Part shown: in pieces, positions 24,813-33,846 of the stretch | How the letters are laid out: each line of letters begins with the position of its first letter | Position numbering within the stretch: the stretch's first letter is position 1 | NCBI GenBank assembly: GCA_025997595.1 | Contig: BNUU01000013.1 | Location: forward strand, 1-44,638 | Origin: Spirochaetia bacterium | Lineage (GTDB): Bacteria; Spirochaetota; Spirochaetia; Treponematales; Breznakiellaceae | Length of the DNA stretch: 44,638 nucleotides | Direction of reading: 5' to 3' | Notes under the pieces: model-generated | The model's input: the letters and a program-made list of their open reading frames with translations, nothing else | Databases searched by the model: none | What the model was told of the DNA's origin: nothing | Translations under genes and position numbers: made by a program

Positions 24813-25205
24813 ATGATTACAGAATGTTCATTACGGGTCCGTACCTATGAGTGCGACAGTTACGGGCATGTGAATAACGCCAACTACCTTAACTACCTGG
24901 AATTTGCCCGCTACGAATTTCTCAGGGATGTTCACTTTGACTACCACGCTGCGGTCAAGGCAGGGTACGGGGTATACGTCGCCCGGATAGAAATCGACTA
25001 CAAAAAATCCGCCCTCCCCGACGATCTATTGCTGATTAAATCCCGGCCCATAAAAAAAGGCGCGGTAAGCGGCGTCATTGTACAGGAAATATGGCGGGGC
25101 AAAGACCTGCTTATCGACGCCAGGGTCACCTGGGCCTTTGTGGACTCCCGGGGCATGCCCACGCGGATCCCCAAAGAGTGGGATGTGCCGGGGCTAAAGC
25201 CGTGA
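24813..25205 (+). CDS. Acyl-CoA thioesterase (hotdog fold, 4HBT family)
   Basis: 130 residues. YECDSYGHVNNANYLNYLEFAR at about 10-31 is the 4-hydroxybenzoyl-CoA thioesterase signature, with Asp 14 as catalytic residue and the H-V-N-N motif. The remainder (ARIEIDYKKSALPDDLLLIKS) forms the hotdog beta-sheet. It hydrolyses an acyl-CoA thioester; chain preference is not readable. The start ATG 24813 is fixed by family alignment and by the -10 box 6 nt before it, as there is no ribosome binding site. The stop is 5 nt before dispersed palindrome copy 2. Confidence 0.88.
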   Translation: MITECSLRVRTYECDSYGHVNNANYLNYLEFARYEFLRDVHFDYHAAVKAGYGVYVARIEIDYKKSALPDDLLLIKSRPIKKGAVSGVIVQEIWRGKDLLIDARVTWAFVDSRGMPTRIPKEWDVPGLKP

Positions 25206-25210
25206 AGTAC

Positions 25211-25248
25211 TAGAGTTGTTCAATAACTGAAGTTATTGAACAACTCTA
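25211..25248. repeat. Dispersed palindrome, copy 2 (full, perfect)
   Basis: TAGAGTTGTTCAATAACT (25211-25228), GA, and its exact reverse complement (25231-25248): an 18-bp perfect palindrome with a 2-nt centre. Its minus strand supplies the last codons (RVVQ) and the stop of the lipoprotein gene at 25233, showing that the element entered or evolved within the gene end. Confidence 0.92.
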
Positions 25249-25811
25249 TTGTAAACGCGGTAATGATCGTTCAGTTTACCTATGTCGCGCACCGCATTTG
25301 TCGGCAAGAATCTAAAAGGGTGATATTTAAGACCTACGATATCACAGACACGATATATAAAACTGACACAGTCATTCGATAAAAGGGTAAAACGCGGGGG
25401 GTTATTTTCCCATTCGGCTATAAGTTCCAATATTTTGTCCTTTGTGTTTTTGTCAACCAGGAAGTCTGTGTAATCCTGAGTTGCGGGATAGTCAATACTA
25501 AATTTTAATATGCCGCGTTTTGTTGCAAATTTCCCCGGCTTGCTTGGATAAAATCCAAATACCCCCGAGCGTTCAATGGAAACAGAGGCATGTCCGCCTA
25601 AAGATTTTTTTCCGTCAATCAGGGTTCCCGGACGGTATGCAAGAAAAGTTATTTTATAGTACGGTTCTGAATATTCCGGAGGGAAATCCCGGCCTGCGGC
25701 CTGGGCGATCAATGCCGGATAAGTACTATCCTGAACCAATAACGGCGTGGTTGTGCAGCCCGTATATATAAGCGCATAAAAAATAAGAATGCAAACCATT
25801 TTCACATTCAT
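25233..25811 (-). CDS. Lipoprotein with permuted NlpC/P60-like (DUF4105-type) features
   Basis: 192 residues. Lipobox ALIYTGC, so Cys 19 would be lipidated. The mature protein has GGHASVSI around 75 and LLSNDCVSFIYRVCDIVGL around 145. A His in a beta-strand followed much later by N-x-C at the start of a helix is the order of circularly permuted papain-like (NlpC/P60, LRAT-like, DUF4105) hydrolases. If so it acts on cell-wall peptide or lipid at the membrane surface. Assignment is by pattern only. The last residues come from palindrome copy 2. A second lipoprotein with the same His/Asn-Cys order lies at 36148. Confidence 0.75.
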   Translation of the reverse strand: MNVKMVCILIFYALIYTGCTTTPLLVQDSTYPALIAQAAGRDFPPEYSEPYYKITFLAYRPGTLIDGKKSLGGHASVSIERSGVFGFYPSKPGKFATKRGILKFSIDYPATQDYTDFLVDKNTKDKILELIAEWENNPPRFTLLSNDCVSFIYRVCDIVGLKYHPFRFLPTNAVRDIGKLNDHYRVYNRVVQ

Positions 25812-25819
25812 GGTAAATT

Positions 25820-26134
25820 CTACTTTATCTGAATTACCTTGCCGGTGGCGGCAATCTCTTTGTTGCGCCAGTCAACTACCCTGCCCGTCGTCCAGATAAT
25901 ATCCCGGATATCAATATTACCGGGAAACTTTTTCCCCGCTTCTTCCAGCAGTTTAATGTAGGCCTGTGTGTTAATGGCATTTCTTGTAAACCAGCTGTCA
26001 CGGGTCACAAAAACAACCTGCACATTCCCGATTACCGCATCCGTTGCCAAAGAAGGCATAAATTGCCCGATAGATGCACAGGAAACCATTAACCCGATTA
26101 CCATTACAAAAAAAATAATTACTGTCTTCTTCAT
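25820..26134 (-). CDS. Small lipoprotein of unknown function
   Basis: 104 residues from ATG 26134 (MKKTVIIFFVMVIGLMVSC); the upstream start at 26152 would spoil the signal peptide. The lipobox is LMVSC. The mature part (DAVIGNVQVVFVTRDSWFTRNAINTQAYIKLLEEAGKKFP) looks like a small alpha/beta domain resembling the treponemal lipoproteins that precede other envelope genes; no family name can be given with confidence. It begins 8 nt after the stop of ddl, and the permuted-hydrolase-like lipoprotein follows 8 nt later, so the three are probably one operon. Confidence 0.72.
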   Translation of the reverse strand: MKKTVIIFFVMVIGLMVSCASIGQFMPSLATDAVIGNVQVVFVTRDSWFTRNAINTQAYIKLLEEAGKKFPGNIDIRDIIWTTGRVVDWRNKEIAATGKVIQIK

Positions 26135-26141
26135 TTGGTAC

Positions 26142-27278
26142 TTATACAACACTGGTCTTTAATCTCCCTTCTTTTTCAAAGCGTTTAACCGCAAGTTCAA
26201 TCAGGCTGCTGATAAGTTCCGTGTAAGAGACGCCGCTGGCTTCCCACAGTTTTGGGTACATGCTGATCCTGGTGAAGCCCGGCATGGTGTTAATTTCGTT
26301 CACAATGATCCTGCTGCCGGTCCCGTCCGCTTCTTTCAGAAAAAAATCCACCCGGGCCAGGCCCTCGCAGGAAAGTGTTTGGAAGGTTTTCAGCGCCAGG
26401 GCCTGTATCTGCGTTTTGATATCCTCGGGGACCTTTGCGGGGACCTCAAGGACAGCGCCGTGATCGTCCAGGTACTTGGCGTCGTAGGAATAAAATTCGT
26501 GGGTGGAGATGATTTCGCCGGGGACGGAAGCGGCGGGTTCCTCGTTGCCCAGGACGGCGCATTCCAGTTCCCGGCCGGGGATGAATTCTTCCAGGATGAT
26601 TTTGGTGTCGTACTGAAAGGCCGCTTCCACCGCAGCGCGGTATTCAGCTTCGTCTTTAACCTTGTACACACCGACGGAGGAACCCATGTTGGCGGGTTTG
26701 ATAAAAATCGGCGCCCCCAACAGTTTTACTGCGTCCCCAAAGGAAGGCGCCTTTTCGTGGGACTTGAGGGCGATAAATTTACCGATGGGAATTCCGGCGT
26801 CACGGAGGAGCCGCTTCATCACATCCTTATCCATTCCCGCTGCGGAACCGAGAACCCCGGCCCCCACAAAGGGAATGTCCGCAAGCTTAAGGAGGCCCTG
26901 CACGGTGCCGTCCTCCCCGAAGGGGCCATGCAAAATAGGGAACACCACGTCCACCGCCCCTGCCGCCGAGCCCGTAGGGCGAGGTTCCCCTCCGGGGTCT
27001 TTCAGGGTAGACAAATTCGAAATGGCCCCCCCGCTCCGGGGGACCAGGGCCACGGCGTCGCCGGACTGGTTCAGCCGGATATTTTTGGGATCATCGGCGT
27101 TGAGCAGAAAGCGGGAACCTTCGTTGAGAAACCAGCGGCCTGTCTTGTCGATGCCGATCAGAATGGGGTTGTACTTTTCCCGGTCAATGGCATCATAGAC
27201 ATTTTTTGCGGACAGAAGAGAAATCTCATGCTCCGCCGATTTGCCGCCGAATAAGATACCTACGTTTAGTTTTCCCAT
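26142..27278 (-). CDS. ddl: D-alanine--D-alanine ligase
   Basis: 378 residues; AGGGTGAG precedes ATG 27278. ATP-grasp ligase motifs: GILFGGKSAEHEISLLSA at the N-terminus, HGPFGEDGTVQGLL, PIFIKPANMGSSVGVYKV, and the C-terminal IIVNEINTMPGFT with the metal-binding Glu and Asn. It joins two D-Ala residues for peptidoglycan precursors in the cytoplasm. An extra segment near residues 88-105 (SNLSTLKDPGGEPRPTGSAA) is a low-complexity insertion. It leads a run with two envelope lipoproteins. Confidence 0.94.
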   Translation of the reverse strand: MGKLNVGILFGGKSAEHEISLLSAKNVYDAIDREKYNPILIGIDKTGRWFLNEGSRFLLNADDPKNIRLNQSGDAVALVPRSGGAISNLSTLKDPGGEPRPTGSAAGAVDVVFPILHGPFGEDGTVQGLLKLADIPFVGAGVLGSAAGMDKDVMKRLLRDAGIPIGKFIALKSHEKAPSFGDAVKLLGAPIFIKPANMGSSVGVYKVKDEAEYRAAVEAAFQYDTKIILEEFIPGRELECAVLGNEEPAASVPGEIISTHEFYSYDAKYLDDHGAVLEVPAKVPEDIKTQIQALALKTFQTLSCEGLARVDFFLKEADGTGSRIIVNEINTMPGFTRISMYPKLWEASGVSYTELISSLIELAVKRFEKEGRLKTSVV

Positions 27279-27310
27279 GTCTCACCCTTTTTGCCGCTTA
27301 CGCCGCCTGC

Positions 27311-28438
27311 CTAACGCTGAATCCGTGCAGACCCGCCCCCGGCAAAGGCTTCCACCTGATCCAGGCTTACCATGGAGGTGTCGCCGGGGGTGGTGGTGAG
27401 CAGCGCGCCGTGGGCCCAGCCCAGCCGGAGCGCTTCCTCGGGGGATTTGCCCGAGAGGAGGCCGTAGAAAAGCCCCGCCGCAAAGCCGTCGCCCCCGCCG
27501 ACCCGGTCATATACGTCCAGTTCGGCGGTGGGGGCCTGGTAGCTCTTACCGTCCAGCCAAAGCACCGCAGACCAGGAATGCCGGTTGGTGGAATGAACTT
27601 CCCGCAGGGTGGTAGCCACCGCCTTGATGTTGGGGAAGTCCCTGGTCACGCTTTCGATCATACCGAAGAAGGCCGAAGGGTCAAGCTTGCCCCTGGATTC
27701 CACATCCTGGCCCTTGAGGCCCAGACCCTTCTGCAAATCTTCTTCATTGCCCACCAGCACATCCACGTAGCTGACGATCTTGCGGAGGGTCTTTGCCGCC
27801 CCCTCGCTGGCCTGGGCCGCAGTCAGCCCCTGCTCCGCGGCAGCCACCGCCCAGAGCTTGGCCCGGTAGTTCAGGTCGAAGGAAACGACGGCCCCGGCCT
27901 TTTTGGCGGCCTGCATGGCCTCGATCACCAGTTCTGAAGTGGTAGGGGACAGGGCAGAAAAAATTCCCCCGGAATGGAACCAGCGAACACTGGGACCGAC
28001 AGGTCCCTTCGAAAACATCTTGTTCCAATCGAAACTGCCCGGTTTGAGCAGCTGGGCCGCCTCGTTGGCCCGGTTGTAGAACACCACCGGCGCCCGCACC
28101 CCCTGCCCCCGATCGCTCCACACGATGGCCATATTGGGGCCCCGGACCCCGTCGGAGGTAAAACGCTGGTAATAGGCTTTCACCCCCGCCTTCTGCACCG
28201 CATACGCAATGCGCCGCCCGATGGGATAATCCACCATCGCGCTGGCAATGGCGGTCCGCTGTCCAAAACAGGTGGACAGGTTGGCGGCCACATTATATTC
28301 CCCCCCGGAAACATGGAGGGCATACTCGTTCGCCTCCGCAAAGGGGATGATCCCCGGATCAAGCCGGGTAACCAGTGCGCCCAGGGCAAGTAAATCATGA
28401 GCCGCGCCGACTGCAGCGGGGATTTGTAATGACGCCAT
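27311..28438 (-). CDS. PfkB-family sugar kinase, 2-keto-3-deoxygluconate kinase-like
   Basis: 375 residues; AGAGG precedes ATG 28438. The N-terminal GGEYNVAANLSTCFG and the C-terminal PfkB signature DRVGGGDGFAAGLFYGLL, with catalytic Asp in GGGDG, are intact. Similarity in the middle (NRANEAAQLL, FHSGGIFSALS, SFDLNYRAKLW) matches KdgK. It would phosphorylate 2-keto-3-deoxygluconate or a similar keto-acid sugar from pectin or uronate breakdown. No KDPG aldolase is in the window. Separated from the RlmM-like gene by a hairpin. Confidence 0.85.
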   Translation of the reverse strand: MASLQIPAAVGAAHDLLALGALVTRLDPGIIPFAEANEYALHVSGGEYNVAANLSTCFGQRTAIASAMVDYPIGRRIAYAVQKAGVKAYYQRFTSDGVRGPNMAIVWSDRGQGVRAPVVFYNRANEAAQLLKPGSFDWNKMFSKGPVGPSVRWFHSGGIFSALSPTTSELVIEAMQAAKKAGAVVSFDLNYRAKLWAVAAAEQGLTAAQASEGAAKTLRKIVSYVDVLVGNEEDLQKGLGLKGQDVESRGKLDPSAFFGMIESVTRDFPNIKAVATTLREVHSTNRHSWSAVLWLDGKSYQAPTAELDVYDRVGGGDGFAAGLFYGLLSGKSPEEALRLGWAHGALLTTTPGDTSMVSLDQVEAFAGGGSARIQR

Positions 28439-28450
28439 GCTAGTACCTCT

Positions 28451-28479
28451 GAGCTTCAGTATGTATTATTTTGAAGCTC
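28451..28479. terminator. Hairpin at the 3' end of the RlmM-like gene
   Basis: GAGCTTCA (28451-28458) pairs exactly with TGAAGCTC (28472-28479) around a 13-nt AT-rich loop. On the minus strand the stem includes the last sense codons of the methyltransferase and the loop its stop codon. No U-tract; possibly a processing or attenuation site before the kinase gene. Confidence 0.45.
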
Positions 28480-29374
28480 TGTTCAACCTGTACCACGTCA
28501 GCTCATGCTTGTTGTGGTACAGATGGGTTACGACGCTGCCGGGGACGCTTGCGAAAGCCCGGGTGGTTTCGTAGTCCGCCTCACCCTGCATTTTGATTGT
28601 GCAGACAAAGTTTTGGCAGAGCCCGGAGGCGAGCCACTTCTGTATCCATTCGTATAAACGGGGGGGATAGCAGATCACATCGGAAAAAACCCAGTCCATG
28701 GGGCCGATATCTTCGGGCGCAAGGGTGAAGGCGTCGTGCTTAAGGGCGGTGACACCGGGCATGGCGAGGATGCGGTCTTCCAGGGGGGCGCGGTCCACGG
28801 CGGTGACCTCCGCGCCAAGACGGGCCAGGGCCCAGGTCCAGCCGCCGGGACTGGCCCCTGCGTCCAGGCATTTTTCACCGCTTTGGGGCCATTTCCCGCA
28901 GCGGACCAGGGCTTCCCAGAGTTTAAGGTAGGCCCGGCTCGGGGGGCCGAATTTATCTTCCTCAAATTCAATGATCCCTGCGGGGAAGGGGCTGGAACAG
29001 CGGGGGCTGGCGATTAGGGTGTGGGCGTCCAAAAGGCTCCATGCGCCGATGGGGACCTCGGGAACCTGCCAGGGGAAGGGACGGGGTTTGCGGGAAATCG
29101 GGGGCAGCTGGCCTTCGATGAGGGCGGCCCGGCGGAACTGGGTATGAAGGACCGGCGCCCAATTCCGCTGGATGTCACGGAGTGCGGCAGCGGCCTGGGA
29201 TATGGAATCGAATTCAAGGCGGAAAGGTTCGAGCCAGATGTTCTGCTGCCAAAAGGGTGCCTGGCACCTTTCCACGGCATAATAAAGGGAACCCCATTTA
29301 TCCTGCCAGGTTCCCAATTCATGTTCTAAATGATCTGCAAAATCCGGAATTGCCTGGTATACCGTGCCCATCAT
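28466..29374 (-). CDS. RlmM-like rRNA 2'-O-methyltransferase (FtsJ fold)
   Basis: 302 residues. An N-terminal THUMP/RlmM-like part is followed by a Rossmann methyltransferase core: CLDAGASPGGWTWALA (SAM-binding motif I), VDRAPLEDRI, PMDWVFSDVICYPPRL (motif IV) and CTIKMQGE, giving the K-D-K-E catalytic set of FtsJ-type enzymes. RlmM methylates the 2'-OH of C2498 in 23S rRNA; the E. coli protein is longer (366 residues), so the target is inferred. It overlaps the PilZ gene by 4 nt. Confidence 0.87.
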   Translation of the reverse strand: MMGTVYQAIPDFADHLEHELGTWQDKWGSLYYAVERCQAPFWQQNIWLEPFRLEFDSISQAAAALRDIQRNWAPVLHTQFRRAALIEGQLPPISRKPRPFPWQVPEVPIGAWSLLDAHTLIASPRCSSPFPAGIIEFEEDKFGPPSRAYLKLWEALVRCGKWPQSGEKCLDAGASPGGWTWALARLGAEVTAVDRAPLEDRILAMPGVTALKHDAFTLAPEDIGPMDWVFSDVICYPPRLYEWIQKWLASGLCQNFVCTIKMQGEADYETTRAFASVPGSVVTHLYHNKHELTWYRLNRASK

Positions 29375-29748
29375 GCCAGGGATGACTGACCGGTTGCGGC
29401 GCGCCAGGAAAGATAATCGACATAACGCTGAAAAAGTTTGCCCCTGGGGGAAGCGGTGATGGCAAAGCCTACCTCACCGGAATATTCCCCGGAACGTACC
29501 CATTTGGTTTCTACCAATAATTCAAATTTGTCGATATTTGCGGCCTTTTCAGGTATAATTTCCATTTTATACCGGGTATTGGGTTGTATATCCGCCAGGG
29601 ACGTACATTCCACGCAGCAGCCGGTAACACTAAGATCCTTTAAAAGGCTGTCCTCTTCCAGAATACCGTAGATACGCACCCGGGCAAGGGTCCGATAACG
29701 GATGTTTTTGCGGCCCTCCGGTGGAAATGTTCTTACCTGTTCCGACAT
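29371..29748 (-). CDS. PilZ domain protein (c-di-GMP receptor)
   Basis: 125 residues, a stand-alone PilZ domain. The c-di-GMP-binding RxxxR is visible as RKNIR at 13-17 and the [DN]xSxxG motif as DLSVTG at 38-43. Binding of c-di-GMP would change an interaction with a partner, often in motility control. The overlap of 4 nt with the methyltransferase gene means co-translation but suggests no shared role. No typical ribosome binding site precedes ATG 29748. Confidence 0.88.
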   Translation of the reverse strand: MSEQVRTFPPEGRKNIRYRTLARVRIYGILEEDSLLKDLSVTGCCVECTSLADIQPNTRYKMEIIPEKAANIDKFELLVETKWVRSGEYSGEVGFAITASPRGKLFQRYVDYLSWRAATGQSSLA

Positions 29749-29892
29749 ATCAATTTATTTTGTCCCATAGAGACCGTTTCGTCAACTGTTTTGTGCAAGA
29801 ACAGGCTGATGCATCTGCCGCCTGTCTTGCCAAAAACCGGTATTCTGTTTAAATATGGTGGTATCCTTTTATAAATGAGACAAGGAGTGAAT

Positions 29893-30507
29893 ATGGCGGC
29901 AAAACGCGGCCCCGGCGATCGGATTATTGAACTGTGCAAAACCTATTCGATTGACCGCTCAACATTGGCGGAACGCAGCGGACTGGACGCAGATCTGATC
30001 CGCCGCATTGAAGAAGGCTATATCCCCGATCTGGCCCCCCTGTTGAAAATTTCCCGCGCCCTCGGCGTCCGCCTGGGCACCCTCCTGGACGATCACGAAC
30101 AGCTCGGCCCGGTCATCACCCGCAAAGGTGAAGTCACCGCAGCGGCAAGGTTTGTTACCGGCTTGCCCGGCGGCGAAGGCGGGGCAGCCGCAGAGGCCGC
30201 AGCCGGAAAAGCCGCCGCCGATCACAAGGGCCTCCATTTCAACACCCTCGCCGCAGACAAGGGCGGCCGCCACATGGAGCCCTTCATCGTGGACATCGAA
30301 GCCGATGCGGAACAGGGCAAATCCTCCCACGAAGGTGAGGAATTCATCCACGTCCTTGCGGGAACCCTGGCCCTGGAATACGGCGCAGAATCCCACACCC
30401 TGAACGAAGGTGATTCGGTCTACTACGATTCCATCGTGCCCCACCGGGTTTTGGCCGGCGGCGGCAAACCCGCCCGTATTCTCGCGGTCATTTACACGCC
30501 GGTCTAA
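29893..30507 (+). CDS. XRE-family regulator with cupin sensor domain
   Basis: 204 residues from ATG 29893, preceded by AAGGAG; the ATG at 29875 lies before that site and is not used. An N-terminal helix-turn-helix (KTYSIDRSTLAERSGLDADLIRRIEEG) is followed by an Ala-rich linker (about 95-115) and a C-terminal cupin barrel (EEFIHVLAGTLALEYG, DSVYYDSIVPHRVLA). Such proteins sense a small molecule and usually control the next gene, here an acyl-CoA ligase 29 nt downstream. A promoter fits at 29827-29855 (TTGCCA-N17-TAAATA). Confidence 0.9.
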   Translation: MAAKRGPGDRIIELCKTYSIDRSTLAERSGLDADLIRRIEEGYIPDLAPLLKISRALGVRLGTLLDDHEQLGPVITRKGEVTAAARFVTGLPGGEGGAAAEAAAGKAAADHKGLHFNTLAADKGGRHMEPFIVDIEADAEQGKSSHEGEEFIHVLAGTLALEYGAESHTLNEGDSVYYDSIVPHRVLAGGGKPARILAVIYTPV

Positions 30508-30536
30508 TTAAAAGCGTAATCAGGAATAAATAAGCA

Positions 30537-32198
30537 GTGAATAACGATATGACTTTCATCGAATCAACTTTAGGCGCCGCGCTGCGGGAAAAGGCCCAAA
30601 CCCAGCCGGATCACGACTTTATCGTCTACGCCGACCGGGATCTGCGTTTTACCTACGCTGAATTCGACCAGCGGGTGGACGAGATGGCCAAGGGCTTCCT
30701 CGCCATGGGACTGAAGAAGGGGGACCACATCGGCATCTGGGCCACCAATGTGCCCGACTGGAACACGGTCCTCTTTGCCAGCGCCCGGGCCGGGATGGTC
30801 CTGGTGACGGTGAACACCGCCTACAAAACCCACGAGCTGGAATACCTGATACAGCAGTCCGACCTGGCCGCCATCTGCATCATCGACGGCTACCGCGATT
30901 CCGACTATATCGCCATGGTTAACGAGCTGGTGCCGGAGCTGAAAACCGCGCCCCGCGGCCACCTCAACTCCGCAAAATTTCCCAGCTTAAAAAGCGTGGT
31001 CTACATCGGCCAGGTAAAACACCGGGGCATGTACTCTTTAGGGGAGATCCTGCTGCTGGGCCAGCACACCGATGACGCCGAACTGCGCAAAATTGAGGCA
31101 TCTCTTAACACCAATGACGTGGTGAACATGCAGTATACCTCAGGTACCACGGGCTTCCCCAAGGGGGTCATGCTCACCCACCGGAACATCCTCAACAACG
31201 GCCTGGGCATCGGGGACAACCAGCGCCTGAGCCCGGCGGACATCGTGTGCCTGCCGGTCCCCCTGTTCCACTGCTTCGGCCTGGTCCTGGGGATGATGGC
31301 CATCCTCACCCACGGCTCCACCGCCGCCATGCTGGAATGGTTCGATCCCCTGCTGGTACTCGCCACGGTACAAAAGGAAAAATGTACCGCCGTCTACGGG
31401 GTCCCCACCATGTTCATCGCCGAGCTCAACCACCCCATGTTTAAGATGTTCGACCTGTCGAGCCTCCGTACCGGCATCATGGCGGGATCACCCTGTCCGA
31501 TAGAAGCCATGCGCCAGGTCATCGATCTGATGCACATGAAGGAAGTCACCATCTGCTACGGCCTCACCGAATCATCCCCGGTGATGACCCAGACCCGCTA
31601 CGACGACACCCTGGAAGTAAAAGTGGAAACCGTGGGCCGCGCCCTCCCCGACGTGGAAGTGACCATCCGCGATCCCGAAACCGGCGCAGAGTGCCCCGAT
31701 GGGGTCCACGGCGAATTCTGCTGCCGGGGCTACAACAGCATGAAGGGCTACTACAAAATGCCCGAAGCCACCGCCAGGTGCATCGACGCCCAGGGCTGGC
31801 TCCACTCCGGCGACCTCGGCGTCAAGGACGAAGCGGGCAATTTCCGGGTCACCGGCCGCATCAAGGACATGATCATCCGGGGCGGCGAGAACATCTACCC
31901 CAAGGAAATTGAGGACTTCCTCTACACCATGCCCGGTATCCGCGATGTGCAGATCGTGGGGATCGCCAGCAAAAAATACGGCGAGGAAGTGGGGGCCTTC
32001 ATCATCCTCCACAAGGACGCCAAGATCACCGAAGAGGACGTGCAGGACTTCTGCCGAGGACAAATCAGCCGCTACAAAATCCCCAAGTTCATCTTTTTTG
32101 TGGACGGCTTCCCCCTCACCGCAAGCGGTAAGATCCAGAAGTTCCTGCTGCGCGAGCAGGGGATCAAAAAGGTGAAGGAGTTGGGGATTTCAACGTAG
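30537..32198 (+). CDS. AMP-forming acyl-CoA synthetase
   Basis: 553 residues, start GTG 30537 (or ATG 30549). All adenylate-forming enzyme motifs are present: [18 protein letters not shown] (P-loop), [45 protein letters not shown] and the catalytic Lys in TASGKIQKF. It activates a carboxylic acid, most likely medium- or long-chain fatty acid, to acyl-CoA. The XRE-cupin gene in front is a common companion and likely regulator. Confidence 0.92.
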   Translation: MNNDMTFIESTLGAALREKAQTQPDHDFIVYADRDLRFTYAEFDQRVDEMAKGFLAMGLKKGDHIGIWATNVPDWNTVLFASARAGMVLVTVNTAYKTHELEYLIQQSDLAAICIIDGYRDSDYIAMVNELVPELKTAPRGHLNSAKFPSLKSVVYIGQVKHRGMYSLGEILLLGQHTDDAELRKIEASLNTNDVVNMQYTSGTTGFPKGVMLTHRNILNNGLGIGDNQRLSPADIVCLPVPLFHCFGLVLGMMAILTHGSTAAMLEWFDPLLVLATVQKEKCTAVYGVPTMFIAELNHPMFKMFDLSSLRTGIMAGSPCPIEAMRQVIDLMHMKEVTICYGLTESSPVMTQTRYDDTLEVKVETVGRALPDVEVTIRDPETGAECPDGVHGEFCCRGYNSMKGYYKMPEATARCIDAQGWLHSGDLGVKDEAGNFRVTGRIKDMIIRGGENIYPKEIEDFLYTMPGIRDVQIVGIASKKYGEEVGAFIILHKDAKITEEDVQDFCRGQISRYKIPKFIFFVDGFPLTASGKIQKFLLREQGIKKVKELGIST

Positions 32199-32232
32199 TT
32201 GAAACGGCGGCATAGGGAACGCAAGTGGTCTA

Positions 32233-32275
32233 TTTTTATAAAAATATGCAATGTCATTGCATATTTTCATAAAAA
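32233..32275. repeat. 43-bp near-perfect palindrome
   Basis: Arms 32233-32253 and 32255-32275 match at 20 of 21 positions around a single central T; the inner 13 bp (AAAATATGCAATG) are perfect. AT-rich, 40 nt before the AAA/DUF4143 gene and 34 nt after the ligase gene. It could be an operator for a dimeric repressor or a transcript-end hairpin. Confidence 0.85.
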
Positions 32276-32278
32276 TGC

Positions 32279-32307
32279 TTGTAATATCCGGCCGGTCACG
32301 GTAAACT
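32279..32307 (+). promoter_or_regulatory. Predicted promoter of the AAA/DUF4143 gene, leaderless geometry
   Basis: TTGTAA (32279-32284), 17-nt spacer, TAAACT (32302-32307), then 7 nt to ATG at 32315, without a ribosome binding site. Both boxes are 4 of 6, so this is the weakest of the set. It lies right beside the 43-bp palindrome. Confidence 0.35.
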
Positions 32308-32314
32308 GTGGGTA

Positions 32315-33526
32315 ATGTACCTGGAACGAACCATGACCAATACCCTCCTCCGAACCTCGCAAAATTTTAAGGTCATTCTGCTGACCGGTATGCGTCAGGT
32401 GGGGAAGACCACTTTTTTAAAGGAAATCGCCGTCGGCGAGGGGCGGAAATACGTCACCCTGGATAATCCCAAGGACGAGCAGTTGGCGAAGGAAGAGCCG
32501 GCGTTCTTTTTTGAGACCTATGCCCCCCCGGTACTCATCGACGAAATACAATACGCCCCGGAACTGTTTCGCTATATCAAAATGCTGGCGGATACTACCG
32601 ACAAACGGGGCATCCTCTGGATGACCGGGTCCCAGCAGTACAACCTTATGGCCGGGGTAACCGAAAGCCTGGCGGGACGGGTCTCCATTCTGGATATGCT
32701 TGGGTTTTCCCTCTACGAACAGGACGGCAAGGCCGCCGCGCAGGCCCCCTTTCTTCCCTCCAAAACGCCACCGGGCATTCTGGCAAAACGAAATTTAGCC
32801 GAAACCTATCAAATTATTTGGCAGGGCTCGTACCCCGAAGTTATCGACAAAAACGCCGATCAGCGCGCCCTTTTTTACAGTTCCTATATCAGGTCCTATC
32901 TTGAACGGGATGTGCGGCAGTTGCTAAATGTGGAGAATGAATCGGCCTTTCAGAGATTTTTAAGCTGCGCCGCCGCGCGGACCGGCCAGGAACTTAACCT
33001 CACGGAGATGGCCCGGGACGCCGGGATTGCGCCCAATACCGCCAAAAGCTGGCTTTCCATTCTGGAAACCTCGGGGATTGTCTATCTGCTAAAACCCTAT
33101 TACCGGAACGTAACAAAACGCCTTACCAAGCGGCCCAAACTATACTTTATGGATACCGGGCTCTGCGCCTACCTTTCAAACTGGACTACCCCCGAAACCC
33201 TGGAAAGCGGCGCCATGGGCGGCGCCTTTTTCGAGACCTTCGTCATTACCGAAATCATCAAGTCCTGGTATCACAACGGCCGCCGCCCCTCTTTTTACTA
33301 TTACCGGGATTCCAACCAGGCCGAAATTGACCTGCTCATTGAGCAGGATGGCCTTTTCTACCCCATTGAAATAAAAAAAACCGCCAACCCCGGCAAACAG
33401 GACATTAAGGCCTTTGATACTTTTGCAGCCATTGAAAAAACCGGCTACGGCAGCCTGATTTGCCTTACCGACCATCCCCGCCCCCTCACCCCCAATGCCG
33501 GCGCGATTTCGGTGTGGGATATGTAG
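32315..33526 (+). CDS. AAA_14 / DUF4143 ATPase
   Basis: 403 residues. Walker A is GMRQVGKTT at 26-34, Walker B VLIDEIQYAPELF at about 72-84, and sensor-like WMTGSQQY follows. The C-terminal half is DUF4143, ending in YRDSNQAEIDLLIEQDGLFYPIEIKK, an E-x-D ... E-x-K layout like PD-(D/E)XK nucleases. These proteins are abundant in host-associated and gut bacteria in many copies; their role is unknown, with links to mobile elements or toxin-antitoxin-like regions. The toxin-antitoxin cluster follows on the opposite strand. Confidence 0.92.
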   Translation: MYLERTMTNTLLRTSQNFKVILLTGMRQVGKTTFLKEIAVGEGRKYVTLDNPKDEQLAKEEPAFFFETYAPPVLIDEIQYAPELFRYIKMLADTTDKRGILWMTGSQQYNLMAGVTESLAGRVSILDMLGFSLYEQDGKAAAQAPFLPSKTPPGILAKRNLAETYQIIWQGSYPEVIDKNADQRALFYSSYIRSYLERDVRQLLNVENESAFQRFLSCAAARTGQELNLTEMARDAGIAPNTAKSWLSILETSGIVYLLKPYYRNVTKRLTKRPKLYFMDTGLCAYLSNWTTPETLESGAMGGAFFETFVITEIIKSWYHNGRRPSFYYYRDSNQAEIDLLIEQDGLFYPIEIKKTANPGKQDIKAFDTFAAIEKTGYGSLICLTDHPRPLTPNAGAISVWDM

Positions 33527-33583
33527 GAGCTACTCCTGATTGTGTTTTCACACCATTATGCAGTTTAAGATAAGGACGATGCC

Positions 33584-33844
33584 CTATTTTTCATAATGAG
33601 TTCTGCACTGAGCTATAATTATCATATCATTTTCAATTCGGTAGATGAGACGATTGGCTTCGTCAATGCGTCTGCTCCAATACCCCTGATATTCATTTTT
33701 TAAAGGTTCCGGCTTGCCAATGCCGCCAAAGGGGGTTCTGTCTATATCTTTTATAAGCTGATTGATCTTCTTGAATGTCTTTTTATCCTGGGTCTGCCAA
33801 TACAGATAATCATCCCATGCTTCGTCCTGCCAGCCCTTCGTCAT
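33584..33844 (-). CDS. yoeB: YoeB-family mRNA interferase toxin
   Basis: 86 residues. The RelE/YoeB fold is marked by WQDEAWDDYLYWQTQDKKTF at the N-terminus, KPEPLKNEYQGYWSRRID in the middle and the ending IIIAQCRTHYEK. The conserved catalytic Glu, Arg and His are all present. YoeB cleaves mRNA at the ribosome when its antitoxin is degraded. ATG 33844 is 2 nt after the antitoxin stop, with GAGG as ribosome binding site. It appears intact. Confidence 0.9.
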   Translation of the reverse strand: MTKGWQDEAWDDYLYWQTQDKKTFKKINQLIKDIDRTPFGGIGKPEPLKNEYQGYWSRRIDEANRLIYRIENDMIIIAQCRTHYEK

Positions 33845-33846
33845 TA

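Noticed and set aside
26379..27254. A 291-residue plus-strand frame
   Set aside because: Antisense to ddl; no motif support.
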